64,000 nucleotides of DNA from Williamsia deligens (GCF_024171765.1 NZ_JAMTCI010000001.1:1279137-1343136); one strand, 5' to 3'; counted from the first letter of the stretch, positions 16,341 through 25,611 are shown. Made by a program: numbers and translations. Notes: generated by a model not told the origin, from the letters alone.

Positions 16341-17318
16341 ATGCGTGTCATCTCCGTTCAGGACGAAGGTCCGGAATCCGTCCTCGTCCCGGCGACCGCG
16401 GACAAGCCCACGCCGGGTCCGGGTGAGGTCCTCATCGCGGTCGCCGCGGCAGGCATCAACCGTGCCGACCTCATGCAGCGACAGGGCCTCTACCCGCCGC
16501 CGCCCGGGGCGAGCGAGATCCTCGGCCTCGAGGTGTCAGGCACCGTCGAGCAGGTCGGCGACGGTGTCGAGTCGTTCACGGTCGGCGACGAGGTCTGCGC
16601 GCTCCTCGCCGGCGGCGGATACGCCGAGTACGTCGCGGTGCCCGCCGTGCAGGTCCTCCCCGTCCCCGACGGCGTCGACCTGATCGAGGCCGCGGCACTG
16701 CCCGAGGTGTCCGCCACCGTCTGGTCGAACCTCGTCCTCGCGGCTCGGCTGCAGTCCGGCGAACAGTTGCTCGTCCACGGCGGCGCGAGCGGCATCGGCA
16801 CACACGCGATCCAATTGGCCCGCGCACTCGGCGCCCACATCGCGGTCACCGCCGGCTCACAACGCAAACTCGACATATGCGCCGAATTCGGCGCGACGAC
16901 CCTCATCGATTACCACCAGGACGATTTCGTCGACGTCATCGACGACGCGGGTGGCGCCGACGTCATCCTCGACATCATCGGCGCGAAATATCTCGCGCGG
17001 AATGTCACCGCGCTCGCACCCGGCGGGCGCCTGGTCGTCATCGGGATGCAGGGCGGCACCACCGCCGAGCTCGACCTGTCGACGCTGCTGCGCAAACGCG
17101 GCAGCGTCATCGCGACCAATCTGCGCGGCCGCCCGGTCGACGGACCGAACGGCAAGGGCGCGCTCATGGCCGGCGTCCACGAGACCACCTGGCCGCTGAT
17201 CGCGTCCGGCGACATCCGTCCCGTCGTCGATCGCACGTTCCCCCTGGAGGAGGCGGACGCTGCGCACCGCCACCTCGACGGCGGCGACGCGGTCGGCAAA
17301 GTGCTGCTGACGCTGTAG
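16341..17318 (+). CDS. Zinc-independent quinone oxidoreductase (PIG3/Qor type)
   Basis: A 325-aa medium-chain reductase that transfers hydride from NAD(P)H to quinones or activated double bonds. GINRADLMQRQGLYPPPPG is the PIG3-like signature near the N-terminus. The nucleotide site LVHGGASGIGTHAIQLA lies in the middle, followed by VILDIIGAKYLARN. The zinc ligands of alcohol dehydrogenases are absent. It resembles M. tuberculosis Rv3777, which also lies next to the class V aminotransferase homologue Rv3778c, as here. ATG 16341 lacks a clear ribosome binding site. Convergent with the next gene, 4 bp apart. Confidence 0.9.
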   Translation: MRVISVQDEGPESVLVPATADKPTPGPGEVLIAVAAAGINRADLMQRQGLYPPPPGASEILGLEVSGTVEQVGDGVESFTVGDEVCALLAGGGYAEYVAVPAVQVLPVPDGVDLIEAAALPEVSATVWSNLVLAARLQSGEQLLVHGGASGIGTHAIQLARALGAHIAVTAGSQRKLDICAEFGATTLIDYHQDDFVDVIDDAGGADVILDIIGAKYLARNVTALAPGGRLVVIGMQGGTTAELDLSTLLRKRGSVIATNLRGRPVDGPNGKGALMAGVHETTWPLIASGDIRPVVDRTFPLEEADAAHRHLDGGDAVGKVLLTL

Positions 17319-17322
17319 GGGG

Positions 17323-18519
17323 TCAGCCCAGCGAGCCGAGGCAGCGCACGAGCTGGTCGACCTCGTAGGGCGTCGAGTACTGCCCGAGCCCGATGGTGAC
17401 CGCGCCACCGACGTCGCGCACACCGATGACGTCGAGCGCTCGATTCGGCACGTCGACGAGAGCGCAGATGCCGTTGTCGGCGAGACGGCGCGCCACCTTG
17501 TCCGCGACGACACCGTCGACGGTGAAGCTCACCGTCGGCACCCGGTGCTGAGGAGAACCCACGAGGTGCACCGAACTCAGGTGCGACACCGACTCGACCA
17601 GGTAGGCGGTCAGCCGCCGCAGGTACGTGTTGAGGCTGGTCATGGACGTGACGAGCCGCTCTCGCCGGGTGCCCGTCGCCGCGTCGTCGAGGGAGGCGAG
17701 ATGCTCGACCGACGACGCCAACCCGGCCAACATCGCGTGCTGCAGTCCGTCGACCTCGAGGCGGCCGGGTCCCGTGGTCGTGCCCGACAGGCCCGGTGAG
17801 CGCAGCCCGGCGATCCGCGCCGGATCGCGGAAGACCAGAGCCGCGACCTGCGGGCCGCCCCATCGTTCGGCCGAGACGACGAGCACGTCGGCACCCATGG
17901 CCTCGATGTCGAGCACCGAGTAGGGCGCGGCCGACGTCGCGTCGACGACGAACAGCGCGCCGACCTCGTGTGCGGCGGCACCGATCGCGGCGACGTCGGT
18001 GACGGTGCCGATGGTCGACGACGCTGCGGTGACGGCGACGACGGCTGTCGAGTCGTCGAGGATCTCGGCGAACTGCCACGCCGGCAGCTCACCGGTCTCG
18101 ATGTCCACCTCGGCCCATCGCACCCGGGCGCCGTACCGGTCGGCCGCGCGCTCCCAGACCGTCACGTTCGGTTCGTCGTCGAGACGACTGACGACAGCCG
18201 TGGACCCGAGCCACACCCGTGGCGGCAGGACCTCGGCGAGAGTGGAGAGCAGGATGCCGCGCGTGGGGCCGAGGACGACGCCGTGCGGATCCCCACCGAC
18301 CAGATCGGCGACGGCGACCCGCGCCGCGTCGATCACGGTCTGCGACTGCCGTGCCGCCGGGTACACGCCGCCGGGCTGGGACACCAGCGCGCGGAACCCC
18401 TTGGACACGGTCGACGCGACCGAATCCGGGATCTGCATCCCGGCCTGTGGATCGAGGTGGATCCACCCGTCGCCGAGTGACGGGAAGAGTCCCCGCACCC
18501 GAGCGACGTCGTAGGCCAT
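17323..18519 (-). CDS. Class V aminotransferase / cysteine desulfurase-like protein lacking the PLP lysine
   Basis: A 398-aa protein with the fold-type I architecture of SufS/CsdA-like enzymes and close in layout to M. tuberculosis Rv3778c. The segment that should carry the Schiff-base lysine (S-x-H-K-x-x-G-P) reads SAERWGGPQ, so the lysine is Arg219. The usual DxAQ reads DATSAAPY, so the glutamine is also missing. It is therefore unlikely to act as a normal PLP desulfurase; a binding or structural role, or altered chemistry, is possible. ATG 18519 (MAYDVARVRG) is chosen because it matches the family start; an upstream ATG adds ten residues. Confidence 0.85.
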   Translation of the reverse strand: MAYDVARVRGLFPSLGDGWIHLDPQAGMQIPDSVASTVSKGFRALVSQPGGVYPAARQSQTVIDAARVAVADLVGGDPHGVVLGPTRGILLSTLAEVLPPRVWLGSTAVVSRLDDEPNVTVWERAADRYGARVRWAEVDIETGELPAWQFAEILDDSTAVVAVTAASSTIGTVTDVAAIGAAAHEVGALFVVDATSAAPYSVLDIEAMGADVLVVSAERWGGPQVAALVFRDPARIAGLRSPGLSGTTTGPGRLEVDGLQHAMLAGLASSVEHLASLDDAATGTRRERLVTSMTSLNTYLRRLTAYLVESVSHLSSVHLVGSPQHRVPTVSFTVDGVVADKVARRLADNGICALVDVPNRALDVIGVRDVGGAVTIGLGQYSTPYEVDQLVRCLGSLG

Positions 18520-18692
18520 GGCGAACACCATAGACCTCCGGCCCGTCACGCCCTGAGGGCCGACGGACGGCCGGAACGGAGTTCACCAGAGTGCACGCGT
18601 GCGTTGTCGTCGCAGGTGGGGACCGGTATTCACCAGGAGGGATCACGGTGGGCGTTCGCGGGCCGTCCGACCCCTGTCGCACAATGGTCGCC

Positions 18693-19250
18693 ATGACGTC
18701 ACCACTGTTCGGTTCGGGCCGCGACGATCATCCTGATCGCGACGACATCGTCGTCGTCGGTCCGGGTTCCTCCCGTGGGGAGGGCGTGGACGGCGAGTCC
18801 GACGACCAGCCCGGCGGCATCGCCGACATGGTGGAGCAGCCGGCCAAGGTCATGCGGATCGGCACGATGATCAAGCAGCTGTTGGAGGAGGTGCGGGCCG
18901 CCCCTCTCGACGACGCCAGTCGGACGAGGCTCAAGGAGATCCACGCCTCGTCGATCCGCGAGTTGGAGGGTGGGCTCGCGCCCGAACTCCGCGAGGAGCT
19001 GCAGCGCCTCGCGCTGCCCTTCTCCGACGAGGCGACTCCGTCGGACGCGGAGCTGCGCATCGCCCAGGCACAGCTCGTCGGTTGGCTCGAGGGGCTGTTC
19101 CACGGCATCCAGACAGCTCTCTTCGCGCAGCAGATGGCCGCACGGGCCCAACTCGAGCAGATGCGTCAGGGCGCTCTGCCCGGTCCGGGCGGTCCCGCGA
19201 TGGGACCGGGCGGTGGGCACGGGGTCACCGGGACGGGTCAGTACCTCTGA
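18693..19250 (+). CDS. bpa: Bacterial proteasome activator Bpa/PafE
   Basis: A 185-aa protein that forms a ring on the 20S proteasome and opens its gate without ATP. The protein ends in GQYL, the motif that inserts into proteasome pockets. The middle (residues about 50-165) is a four-helix region (EQPAKVMRIGTMIKQLLEEV ... QLVGWLEGLFHGIQ) typical of Rv3780. The N-terminus is acidic and disordered; a Gly/Pro-rich linker precedes the tail. ATG 18684 and 18693 are both in frame; the second is chosen because of the likely leaderless start. It lies just before the galactan export genes, as in mycobacteria. Confidence 0.94.
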   Translation: MTSPLFGSGRDDHPDRDDIVVVGPGSSRGEGVDGESDDQPGGIADMVEQPAKVMRIGTMIKQLLEEVRAAPLDDASRTRLKEIHASSIRELEGGLAPELREELQRLALPFSDEATPSDAELRIAQAQLVGWLEGLFHGIQTALFAQQMAARAQLEQMRQGALPGPGGPAMGPGGGHGVTGTGQYL

Positions 19251-19312
19251 CGGCGGAGACCGTGCGGATGCGCGGTCGGTCACTGGCCGCAGGTCGACCG
19301 ACCTCGGGCCGG

Positions 19313-19318
19313 TAGGCT
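19313..19318 (+). promoter_or_regulatory. -10 element of the galactan export operon
   Basis: TAGGCT ends 8 nt before the wzm ATG at 19327, with no ribosome binding site between; a leaderless operon start is inferred. Confidence 0.45.
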
Positions 19319-19326
19319 CGGGCCTC

Positions 19327-20190
19327 ATGTCCACACTCGCCGACGACGCGGTGCACCCCGGTCCGCCGCCGCCGTCCGACTCGAGGACTCTGCGCCGTGC
19401 GGTGACCGACCTGCGTACCGGCTTCGGTCAGCGGGAGATCTGGCTGCACCTCGGTTGGCAGGACATCAAGCAGCGGTACCGACGTTCGCTGCTGGGTCCG
19501 CTGTGGATCACCATCGCCACCGGCGTCACCGCCGTGGCCATGGGGCTGCTCTACTCCCAGCTGTTCGACGAGGACATCGCGACGTTCCTGCCCTACGTCA
19601 CCCTGGGCTTCATCTTCTGGGGCTTCATCGAGGGATCCATCCTCGACGGCGCGGAGGTGTTCTCCAGCAACGAGGGCCTGCTCAAACAGATCCCCACCCC
19701 GCTGAGCGTGCACGTCTACCGACTGGCCTGGCGGCAGCTGATCATCTTCGCGCACAACATCGTGATCTACCTCGTGATCCTGGCGATCTTCCCGCAGCCG
19801 ATCACCTGGACCGTCGTCCTCGTGATCCCGGCGATCGTGCTGTTCGTGCTGAACAGCGTGTGGGTGGCGATCGTCTTCGGCATCCTCACCACCCGCTTCC
19901 GCGACATCGGTCAGCTGCTGACGACGTCGGTGCGACTGGTCTTCTTCATGACCCCGATCATCTGGAGCGCGACGAGCCTGAAGAAGGTCACGGGCGCGGA
20001 GTCGACGAAGGCGAAGGTCGTCGAGATCAACCCGATGTTCCACTACCTGCAGATCGCGCGCGGACCGCTCCTCGGGGAGCCGGTCCCCTTCTATCACTGG
20101 GCCATCGTGATCGGCTGCACGGCGATCGGATGGCTCGCGGCGATGGTGGTGCTGCGCAACTACCGTGCTCGAGTGACCTACTGGGTGTGA
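19327..20190 (+). CDS. wzm: Galactan export ABC transporter permease
   Basis: A 287-aa ABC-2 type permease, the Wzm subunit that moves lipid-linked galactan across the plasma membrane during arabinogalactan synthesis (Rv3783 in M. tuberculosis). An amphipathic N-terminus (LHLGWQDIKQRYRRSLLGPLW) is followed by six membrane helices, ending in a typical YRARVTYWV tail. It heads the operon wzm-wzt-glfT1, with only 7 and 2 nt between genes. In M. tuberculosis the order is wzt, glfT1, wzm. Confidence 0.93.
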   Translation: MSTLADDAVHPGPPPPSDSRTLRRAVTDLRTGFGQREIWLHLGWQDIKQRYRRSLLGPLWITIATGVTAVAMGLLYSQLFDEDIATFLPYVTLGFIFWGFIEGSILDGAEVFSSNEGLLKQIPTPLSVHVYRLAWRQLIIFAHNIVIYLVILAIFPQPITWTVVLVIPAIVLFVLNSVWVAIVFGILTTRFRDIGQLLTTSVRLVFFMTPIIWSATSLKKVTGAESTKAKVVEINPMFHYLQIARGPLLGEPVPFYHWAIVIGCTAIGWLAAMVVLRNYRARVTYWV

Positions 20191-20197
20191 GGAACAG

Positions 20198-21007
20198 ATG
20201 AGTGACGTCCGGGTCGACACGTGGGGTGCCTGCGTCGACTTCCCCATCTTCGACGCGAAGACGCGGTCGCTGAAGAAGTCGGTACTCGGCAAGGCCGGCG
20301 GTGTGATCGGCGCCAACGACTCCGATGTGGTGGTCGTCGAGGCGCTGAAGAACATCGACCTGCACCTGCAGCACGGCGACCGCGTCGGTCTCGTCGGCCA
20401 CAACGGTGCCGGCAAGTCGACGCTGCTGCGGCTGCTGTCCGGCATCTACGAACCGACCCGGGGCGCCTGCCGCATCCAGGGTCGCGTCGCGCCCGTCTTC
20501 GATCTCGGTGTCGGCATGGACCCGGAGATCTCCGGGTACGAGAACATCATCATCCGCGGCATGTTCCTGGGGATGAGCCGTCGCGAGATGCTCAAGCGGG
20601 TCGACGAGATCGCCGAGTTCACCGAGCTCGGTGACTACCTGGGCATGCCGCTGCGCACGTACTCGACCGGTATGCGGGTGCGCGTCTCGCTCGGCGTGGT
20701 GACCAGCATCGACCCGGAGATCCTCATCCTCGACGAGGGCATCGGAGCCGTCGACGCCGACTTCATGCGCAAAGCCCGTGTGCGATTGCAGGAACTGGTG
20801 AAGCGGTCGGGGATCCTGGTGTTCGCCAGCCACTCCAACGAGTTCCTGGCGCAGCTCTGCGACCGCGCGCTGTGGATCGATCGTGGCGAGGTCCGGATGG
20901 ACAGCGACATCGAGTCGGTCGTCGGCGCCTACGAGGGCCCGGAGGCCGCGAAGCACGTGCGCGAGGTGCTCGCCGAGGTCGCCGGCGACCCCACTCCTGG
21001 GGCCTGA
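20198..21007 (+). CDS. wzt: Galactan export ABC transporter ATP-binding protein
   Basis: A 269-aa ATPase partner of Wzm (Rv3781 type). Walker A GHNGAGKST, signature YSTGMRVRVSLG, Walker B LILDEG and the H-loop FASHSNE are all intact. It ends soon after the ATPase domain, so there is no carbohydrate-binding Wzt-C domain, which fits export not gated by a chain terminator. ATG 20198 follows GAGGAACAG. Confidence 0.94.
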   Translation: MSDVRVDTWGACVDFPIFDAKTRSLKKSVLGKAGGVIGANDSDVVVVEALKNIDLHLQHGDRVGLVGHNGAGKSTLLRLLSGIYEPTRGACRIQGRVAPVFDLGVGMDPEISGYENIIIRGMFLGMSRREMLKRVDEIAEFTELGDYLGMPLRTYSTGMRVRVSLGVVTSIDPEILILDEGIGAVDADFMRKARVRLQELVKRSGILVFASHSNEFLAQLCDRALWIDRGEVRMDSDIESVVGAYEGPEAAKHVREVLAEVAGDPTPGA

Positions 21008-21009
21008 GG

Positions 21010-21933
21010 GTGCCCGAACCGCAGTCGTCCGGCACCGTCGTCGCGGTCGTCGTCACGCATCGTCGCCGTGCGCTGCTGGAGAAGTCCCTGACCGTCCTCG
21101 GCGCGCAGACCCGTCCCGTCGACCACCTGGTCGTCGTCGACAACGGCGACGAGCAGGATGTCGCCGACCTGGTTGCGGCGCAGTCGATCCCGACCACCTA
21201 CCTGGGCTCCAAGCACAACCTCGGCGGTGCCGGCGGTTTCGCGCTCGGCATGCTCCACGCGTTGGCCCTCGGCGCGGACTGGGTGTGGTGCGCCGACGAC
21301 GACGGTCGACCCGAGGGACCTGACGTCCTGGCCACGTTGCTGCGGTGTGCCGTCGCCGGTGGCTACGACGAGCTGTCGCCCGTCGTGGTGAACATCGACG
21401 ACTCCGACACCCTCGCCTTCCCCCTGCGCCGCGGACTCGTGTGGCGCCGTAGGCGATCCGAGCTGTTCGCACCCGGCGAGGACACCTCGTCCCAGGAGGT
21501 GCTTGACGGGATCGCGTCGCTGATGAACGGGGCGCTGTTCTCGGCCCGGGCCATCGAGGCCGTCGGCGTCCCCGACCTCCGACTGTTCGTCCGCGGCGAC
21601 GAGGTCGAGATGCACCGGCGGCTCGCCCGCTCCGGGCTGCGGTTCGGCACCTGCCTCGTCACCGCGTATCTGCACCCGGACGGCACGGCGGAGTTCCGCC
21701 CGATCCTCGGCGGGCGGATGCACACCCAGTACCCGGATGATGCGACCAAGCGGTTCTACACCTACCGCAACCGGGGATGGCTGCTGCATCAGCCCGGCCT
21801 GCGACGACTGATCCCTCAGGAGTACGCACGCTTCGGCTGGTACTTCCTCGTCCAGCGACGGGATGTCACCGGTTTCCGAGAGTGGGTGTCGTTGCGGCAG
21901 AAGGGCCGTCGGGAGATGTTCGGTCGACGCTGA
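21010..21933 (+). CDS. glfT1: Galactofuranosyltransferase GlfT1
   Basis: A 307-aa GT2 enzyme that starts the galactan chain on the rhamnose-GlcNAc-decaprenyl linker. GT-A fold features: VAVVVTHRRRALLEKSL, VVVDNGDEQD, NLGGAGGF and the metal-binding DDD at residues 96-98 (CADDDGR); FVRGDEVEMHRRL supplies the acidic acceptor-site motif. Length agrees with Rv3782 (304 aa). GTG 21010 lies 2 nt after the wzt stop, so the gene is coupled. Confidence 0.94.
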   Translation: MPEPQSSGTVVAVVVTHRRRALLEKSLTVLGAQTRPVDHLVVVDNGDEQDVADLVAAQSIPTTYLGSKHNLGGAGGFALGMLHALALGADWVWCADDDGRPEGPDVLATLLRCAVAGGYDELSPVVVNIDDSDTLAFPLRRGLVWRRRRSELFAPGEDTSSQEVLDGIASLMNGALFSARAIEAVGVPDLRLFVRGDEVEMHRRLARSGLRFGTCLVTAYLHPDGTAEFRPILGGRMHTQYPDDATKRFYTYRNRGWLLHQPGLRRLIPQEYARFGWYFLVQRRDVTGFREWVSLRQKGRREMFGRR

Positions 21934-21936
21934 CCG

Positions 21937-23547
21937 TCACCGGTCCATCCGCACGACCTGCGAGTTGTGGAAGCTCGTGCGGCTCGTCTCGTGGAGTCCC
22001 GCTGACACCGCCAGTGCGTGGATCGGGGTGTCGACGAAACGGTTCGGCTCGAAGTACCAGTAGGTCCCGCCGTCGGGTCGGATGCGCGACGACGTCGTGC
22101 GGTCGCGGTCGGCGAGCACCCACACCACACGGCAGGTCTGCATCCACGCTCGGTACGTCGTCGGGTCGGGCTCGCCGTCCCACAGCGCGTTCTCGCGGAT
22201 CCGGCTGCTGCCGGCCAGGATTCGCAACCCGCGGAAGTCATCCGGTTCCGCGGTGGCGATGATGCGCTGGGACTGGGGGCTCCAACTGAACGTCTGCTGG
22301 AACGCGACGCAGTCACCGGGGTGGGCGTTGTCGCGGACGTGCTGGGCGACCTGCGAGAAGTCGGTGCCCCCGGTGCGGCCGTACGGCTCCCGCTGATGCA
22401 GGTACGCGGGAACCGACAGCCCGACGAGGACCAGCACCACGATCGCGCGCAGCACCCACCGCTGACTCAGCACGCGGATCCCCTGCGCGACGACCAGCGC
22501 GAGGCCCGGCGCGGTGACGGCCAGGTACCGCGGCGTGTACGTGGGCGTGGCCAGCGCGGAGTACACGAGCAGCACCACCGCCGGCCCCACGACCCAGAAC
22601 ACGCCGATCGCGGTGACACCTGCGAGGGACCGCGCTCGTTCGCCGCCGCCGCGCATCGACGCCACGGCGGACACGATCGCGGCCACGGTCAGCACCGCGA
22701 TGACGCCTCCGAGCATCACCGACCACAGACGCGTGTCGTCGACCATGAGGAACTCGTCGCGCACGTAGTCACCAAGGGTCCGCCACCCGAACGGCGGGAT
22801 CCACGAGATCTGACCCGACTGGCCGTGGGCGAGGACGAGGAACGGCAGGGACAAGCACGCCGACGCCACCGCCGAGACGATCGCCGGTCGCACAGATCGT
22901 CGCCCACCGGCATGCCATGCCCATGCGACGTGGACGGGGAGGAGCAGGATCGCGATGGCGAACCACGACGACGCCAGGGTCGCGAGGAACCACTGGAGAA
23001 TCCACCGTCCGGCGCCGCCGCGTTCACCGGCGATCACCGCGGCGAGAGCGGCCAGGACGGTCAGGGCGACAGCGAGGGCGTAGGGGCGCGCCTCGGAGCC
23101 GGCCCACTGGATCCGCGGCAGCGCCACGAACACGACGGCGGCGGTGATCCCGAACCGCCGGCCGCCGACGCGCGTACCGAGCGCGGTCAGGCCCGCCGCG
23201 GCGACGCCCACACCCACCGCCGAAGGGAGGCGTAGGCCGAACTGGGTGAGCCCGAAGGAGCCGGTGGCGTCGAGCCACAGGTGCATCAGCAGGTAGTAGC
23301 CGGTGTGCACGGCGTCGACGTGTCCGAGCAGGCCCATCATGTCCGGCAGGGGCCGGTCGGTGGCCGAGACGGTGGCGGCCTCGTCGTACCAGAGCGACGG
23401 CCGCCACGTCCCGATCGCGGTGACCAGCGTCGCGACCACCCCGACGATCGCGATCGTCAGAAGGCCCCGCCGGTCATCCGACGCCTCGTCGACGTCGGCC
23501 CGACGCTCCGCAGTCGGGCCTGCCGGCGCTGAGTCGTGGACCGTCAC
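21937..23547 (-). CDS. GT-C glycosyltransferase, polytopic membrane protein (PMT/ArnT-like)
   Basis: A 536-aa protein with about eleven helices. The first external loop carries WYDEAATVS, the Asp-Glu pair typical of GT39/GT-C enzymes that use polyprenyl-phosphate sugars, and a large soluble C-terminal domain follows the last helix. GTG 23547 (VTVHDSAP) is chosen; a longer frame upstream runs into non-conserved sequence. Convergent with glfT1 at 3 bp. The location suggests glycosylation of a cell-wall polymer or lipid; in M. tuberculosis the large membrane protein Rv3779 occupies a comparable place, but orthology is not established. Confidence 0.82.
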   Translation of the reverse strand: MTVHDSAPAGPTAERRADVDEASDDRRGLLTIAIVGVVATLVTAIGTWRPSLWYDEAATVSATDRPLPDMMGLLGHVDAVHTGYYLLMHLWLDATGSFGLTQFGLRLPSAVGVGVAAAGLTALGTRVGGRRFGITAAVVFVALPRIQWAGSEARPYALAVALTVLAALAAVIAGERGGAGRWILQWFLATLASSWFAIAILLLPVHVAWAWHAGGRRSVRPAIVSAVASACLSLPFLVLAHGQSGQISWIPPFGWRTLGDYVRDEFLMVDDTRLWSVMLGGVIAVLTVAAIVSAVASMRGGGERARSLAGVTAIGVFWVVGPAVVLLVYSALATPTYTPRYLAVTAPGLALVVAQGIRVLSQRWVLRAIVVLVLVGLSVPAYLHQREPYGRTGGTDFSQVAQHVRDNAHPGDCVAFQQTFSWSPQSQRIIATAEPDDFRGLRILAGSSRIRENALWDGEPDPTTYRAWMQTCRVVWVLADRDRTTSSRIRPDGGTYWYFEPNRFVDTPIHALAVSAGLHETSRTSFHNSQVVRMDR

Positions 23548-23670
23548 GGGCTGACGGTACGTCGCGGCGACGGCGGGAGACCGACACCACCGCGACCGAT
23601 TCCCCGCCGGGTCTCGCGGGGTGGACCGTTTTCGCACGTTCGACCGATTCGCCTGGCTAAGGTTCGCGTC

Positions 23671-25266
23671 ATGAGTACTCCCTCGTGGCGCGTGCTTCGT
23701 GCCAAGAACTACGGCACCGTGGGGCGAACGCTGCACGCCCATCTGCGGTACGCGAACGGCCAGACCAGTGAGCTGTGGCTGGACCCGCCGAAGCGGGAAC
23801 GCGAGGAGCGCAACGGCGCCCCGATCTACATCGCATCGGAGACGGAGACATTCCGTTTCCCCGCTGATGCCGACGTCGTGCGTACCGATCTCACCCAGGG
23901 TCAGTTCGCCATGATGTGGGCCGGGGCGCACCACAGTCGCCTGTTCGGTGCCCATCGCCGATGGCCTTTCGAGGACCGGGGCGGCTTCGACATCGGTCAG
24001 CCGACGTCGATCACTGAAGCGACCCACCAGGGCCGACCTGCATGGGAGGTCACCTTCCCCCACGGTCCACATCGGTCCGGTCCCCAGGAGACCTTCATCA
24101 TCGACGACGCATCGGGCCTCGTCCTGAGGTGGACCGACGGGACCGACCACCTCGAGGTGATGTCATTCGTCCTCGACGAGGAGCTCGACGACTCGCTCTT
24201 CACCTGGAGTGGACCCTTCATCACGCACGAGGACGAGACGGCGCAGATGATGCAGCGCAACGAGGAACTGCAGGCGAGGATCGCCGACATCCCCCTCTCG
24301 CGGCCGGCCTGGATGCCGTCGGAGATCACCGTGTCCCGCACCGACGGCGACCCCGAGACGGGCTCCCTGACCATGTCGGTCTCGGTGACTGCCCCCTACG
24401 TCACGGTGCGACGGTGGCTCACGCGGCTCCCACAACCCGAGCCGTCGTTCGGGTTCCGGGCGCCGGAGAGTCACTCGATCTCCGACGGGACCTGGACGCA
24501 CGAGCTGCGCTGGCAGACTGATGCGCTCACCGTCGCCGACGCTGAGCGCATCCTGCGATCGATACCCCCCGTCGGCAGCGAGGACGACGCCGCGGACGTC
24601 GTCGCGCGAGTCCAGGAGGAGGCGGAGAACTCACGGCGGGAGCTCGAGTCACCGGGTTCGGCGCTCACCACCGGCATCGTCTACTCCGGCCCCGTGGACG
24701 TCGCCTACCACCAGTACTACCTGGCTACCCAGGACGACTGGAGCGGTGATTACTGGGCGTCGTTCGTCGGGCAGCGCAACGGGCTCGTCGGCACCGCCGA
24801 CCCAGCATGCATCCCGCTGAACAGCGGTCTGCACACCGGGGACATCGACGTCACTCTCGAGGTCAGCCAGGAACAGCCCCCGCTCGACACCGACGGGTGG
24901 GAGGACATCGTCGAAGCCCCGCTGACGGTCGATTCGCCACTGTTCCTGAACGGTTGGGGCACCGGGGAACCCGGCGTCGAACTGCCCTTGGCGCGCGGTA
25001 CCTACCGCCTCCGCTACAGCGCGAACGGCATGGACGCCGCGGCCGAGGCCGACACCGGTTCCGGTATCGACAGGTATCTGATCACCATCTGGCCGGCTCC
25101 GGCGTCGGCGGACGAGGTCGTCAAACAGACCTCAGACGCAGCGCGGTATCAGCACGACCACACACGGACCCTCACCGCGCCGGACCCATCGCTGCAGAAC
25201 ACCGGGACCGGAGTCGAGGACGCGTCAGTCCGCCTCTCCGGTCCGGTGACCTGGCCGTCCGACTGA
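23671..25266 (+). CDS. Two-part protein: LolA-like N-terminal region plus ComJ/immunity-like C-terminal domain
   Basis: A 531-aa protein without signal peptide or membrane helix. Residues 1-190 look like a LolA/sigma-factor-regulator beta-sheet domain (GRPAWEVTF, IIDDASGLVLRW). Residues 200-330 are a second beta-rich stretch (EITVSRTDGD) followed by a helical link. Residues about 345-500 start with VDVAYHQYYL and contain FVGQRNGLVG, GLHTGDIDV and ARGTYRLRYSANGMD, resembling ComJ-like proteins. The last two assignments are from pattern memory and tentative. TAAGGT 7 nt before ATG 23671 indicates a leaderless transcript. Its end overlaps the next gene, on the opposite strand, by 42 bp. Confidence 0.7.
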   Translation: MSTPSWRVLRAKNYGTVGRTLHAHLRYANGQTSELWLDPPKREREERNGAPIYIASETETFRFPADADVVRTDLTQGQFAMMWAGAHHSRLFGAHRRWPFEDRGGFDIGQPTSITEATHQGRPAWEVTFPHGPHRSGPQETFIIDDASGLVLRWTDGTDHLEVMSFVLDEELDDSLFTWSGPFITHEDETAQMMQRNEELQARIADIPLSRPAWMPSEITVSRTDGDPETGSLTMSVSVTAPYVTVRRWLTRLPQPEPSFGFRAPESHSISDGTWTHELRWQTDALTVADAERILRSIPPVGSEDDAADVVARVQEEAENSRRELESPGSALTTGIVYSGPVDVAYHQYYLATQDDWSGDYWASFVGQRNGLVGTADPACIPLNSGLHTGDIDVTLEVSQEQPPLDTDGWEDIVEAPLTVDSPLFLNGWGTGEPGVELPLARGTYRLRYSANGMDAAAEADTGSGIDRYLITIWPAPASADEVVKQTSDAARYQHDHTRTLTAPDPSLQNTGTGVEDASVRLSGPVTWPSD

Positions 25267-25593
25267 ACCGCCGAATTCGAGGCGGAACTCGACCACGTCC
25301 AGATCTGCGACGTCGGGCATGTCCGGATAGTGATTCTCGCGGAGTTGGGAGACGAATGCGCGCGTGTCGGTCCCCTGCGGAGCACCGACGTCGGCGGCGG
25401 TGATGGTGTCCGACCGTCGGCGGGTCACGCTCAGCACCTCGCCGCGCACCGCGCTCAAGGGGTGGGACCCGTCGACGACGAACAGCGCCGGACCCACGAC
25501 GATGTGCTCGTTCCAGCGGACCGTCGTCGTCTTCACGCCGTCGAGCACCGCGTCGCGATGCCGGGTGTGGAAGACGACGATCTGTTCAGCCAC
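25225..25593 (-). CDS. ASCH domain protein
   Basis: A 122-aa protein resembling the small ASCH/PUA-like fold: an N-terminal strand, then DAVLDGVKTTTVRWNEHIVVG with the conserved Lys and Arg pair, then a small beta-barrel. Relatives bind RNA or hydrolyse N4-acetylcytidine (YqfB), but the function here is not known. It lies 18 bp beyond the stop of the GlfT2-like gene on the same strand, and its 3' end overlaps the preceding plus-strand gene by 42 bp. Confidence 0.72.
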   Translation of the reverse strand: MAEQIVVFHTRHRDAVLDGVKTTTVRWNEHIVVGPALFVVDGSHPLSAVRGEVLSVTRRRSDTITAADVGAPQGTDTRAFVSQLRENHYPDMPDVADLDVVEFRLEFGGSVGRPGHRTGEAD

Positions 25594-25611
25594 CGAGGTT
25601 CGATTCCGGCG

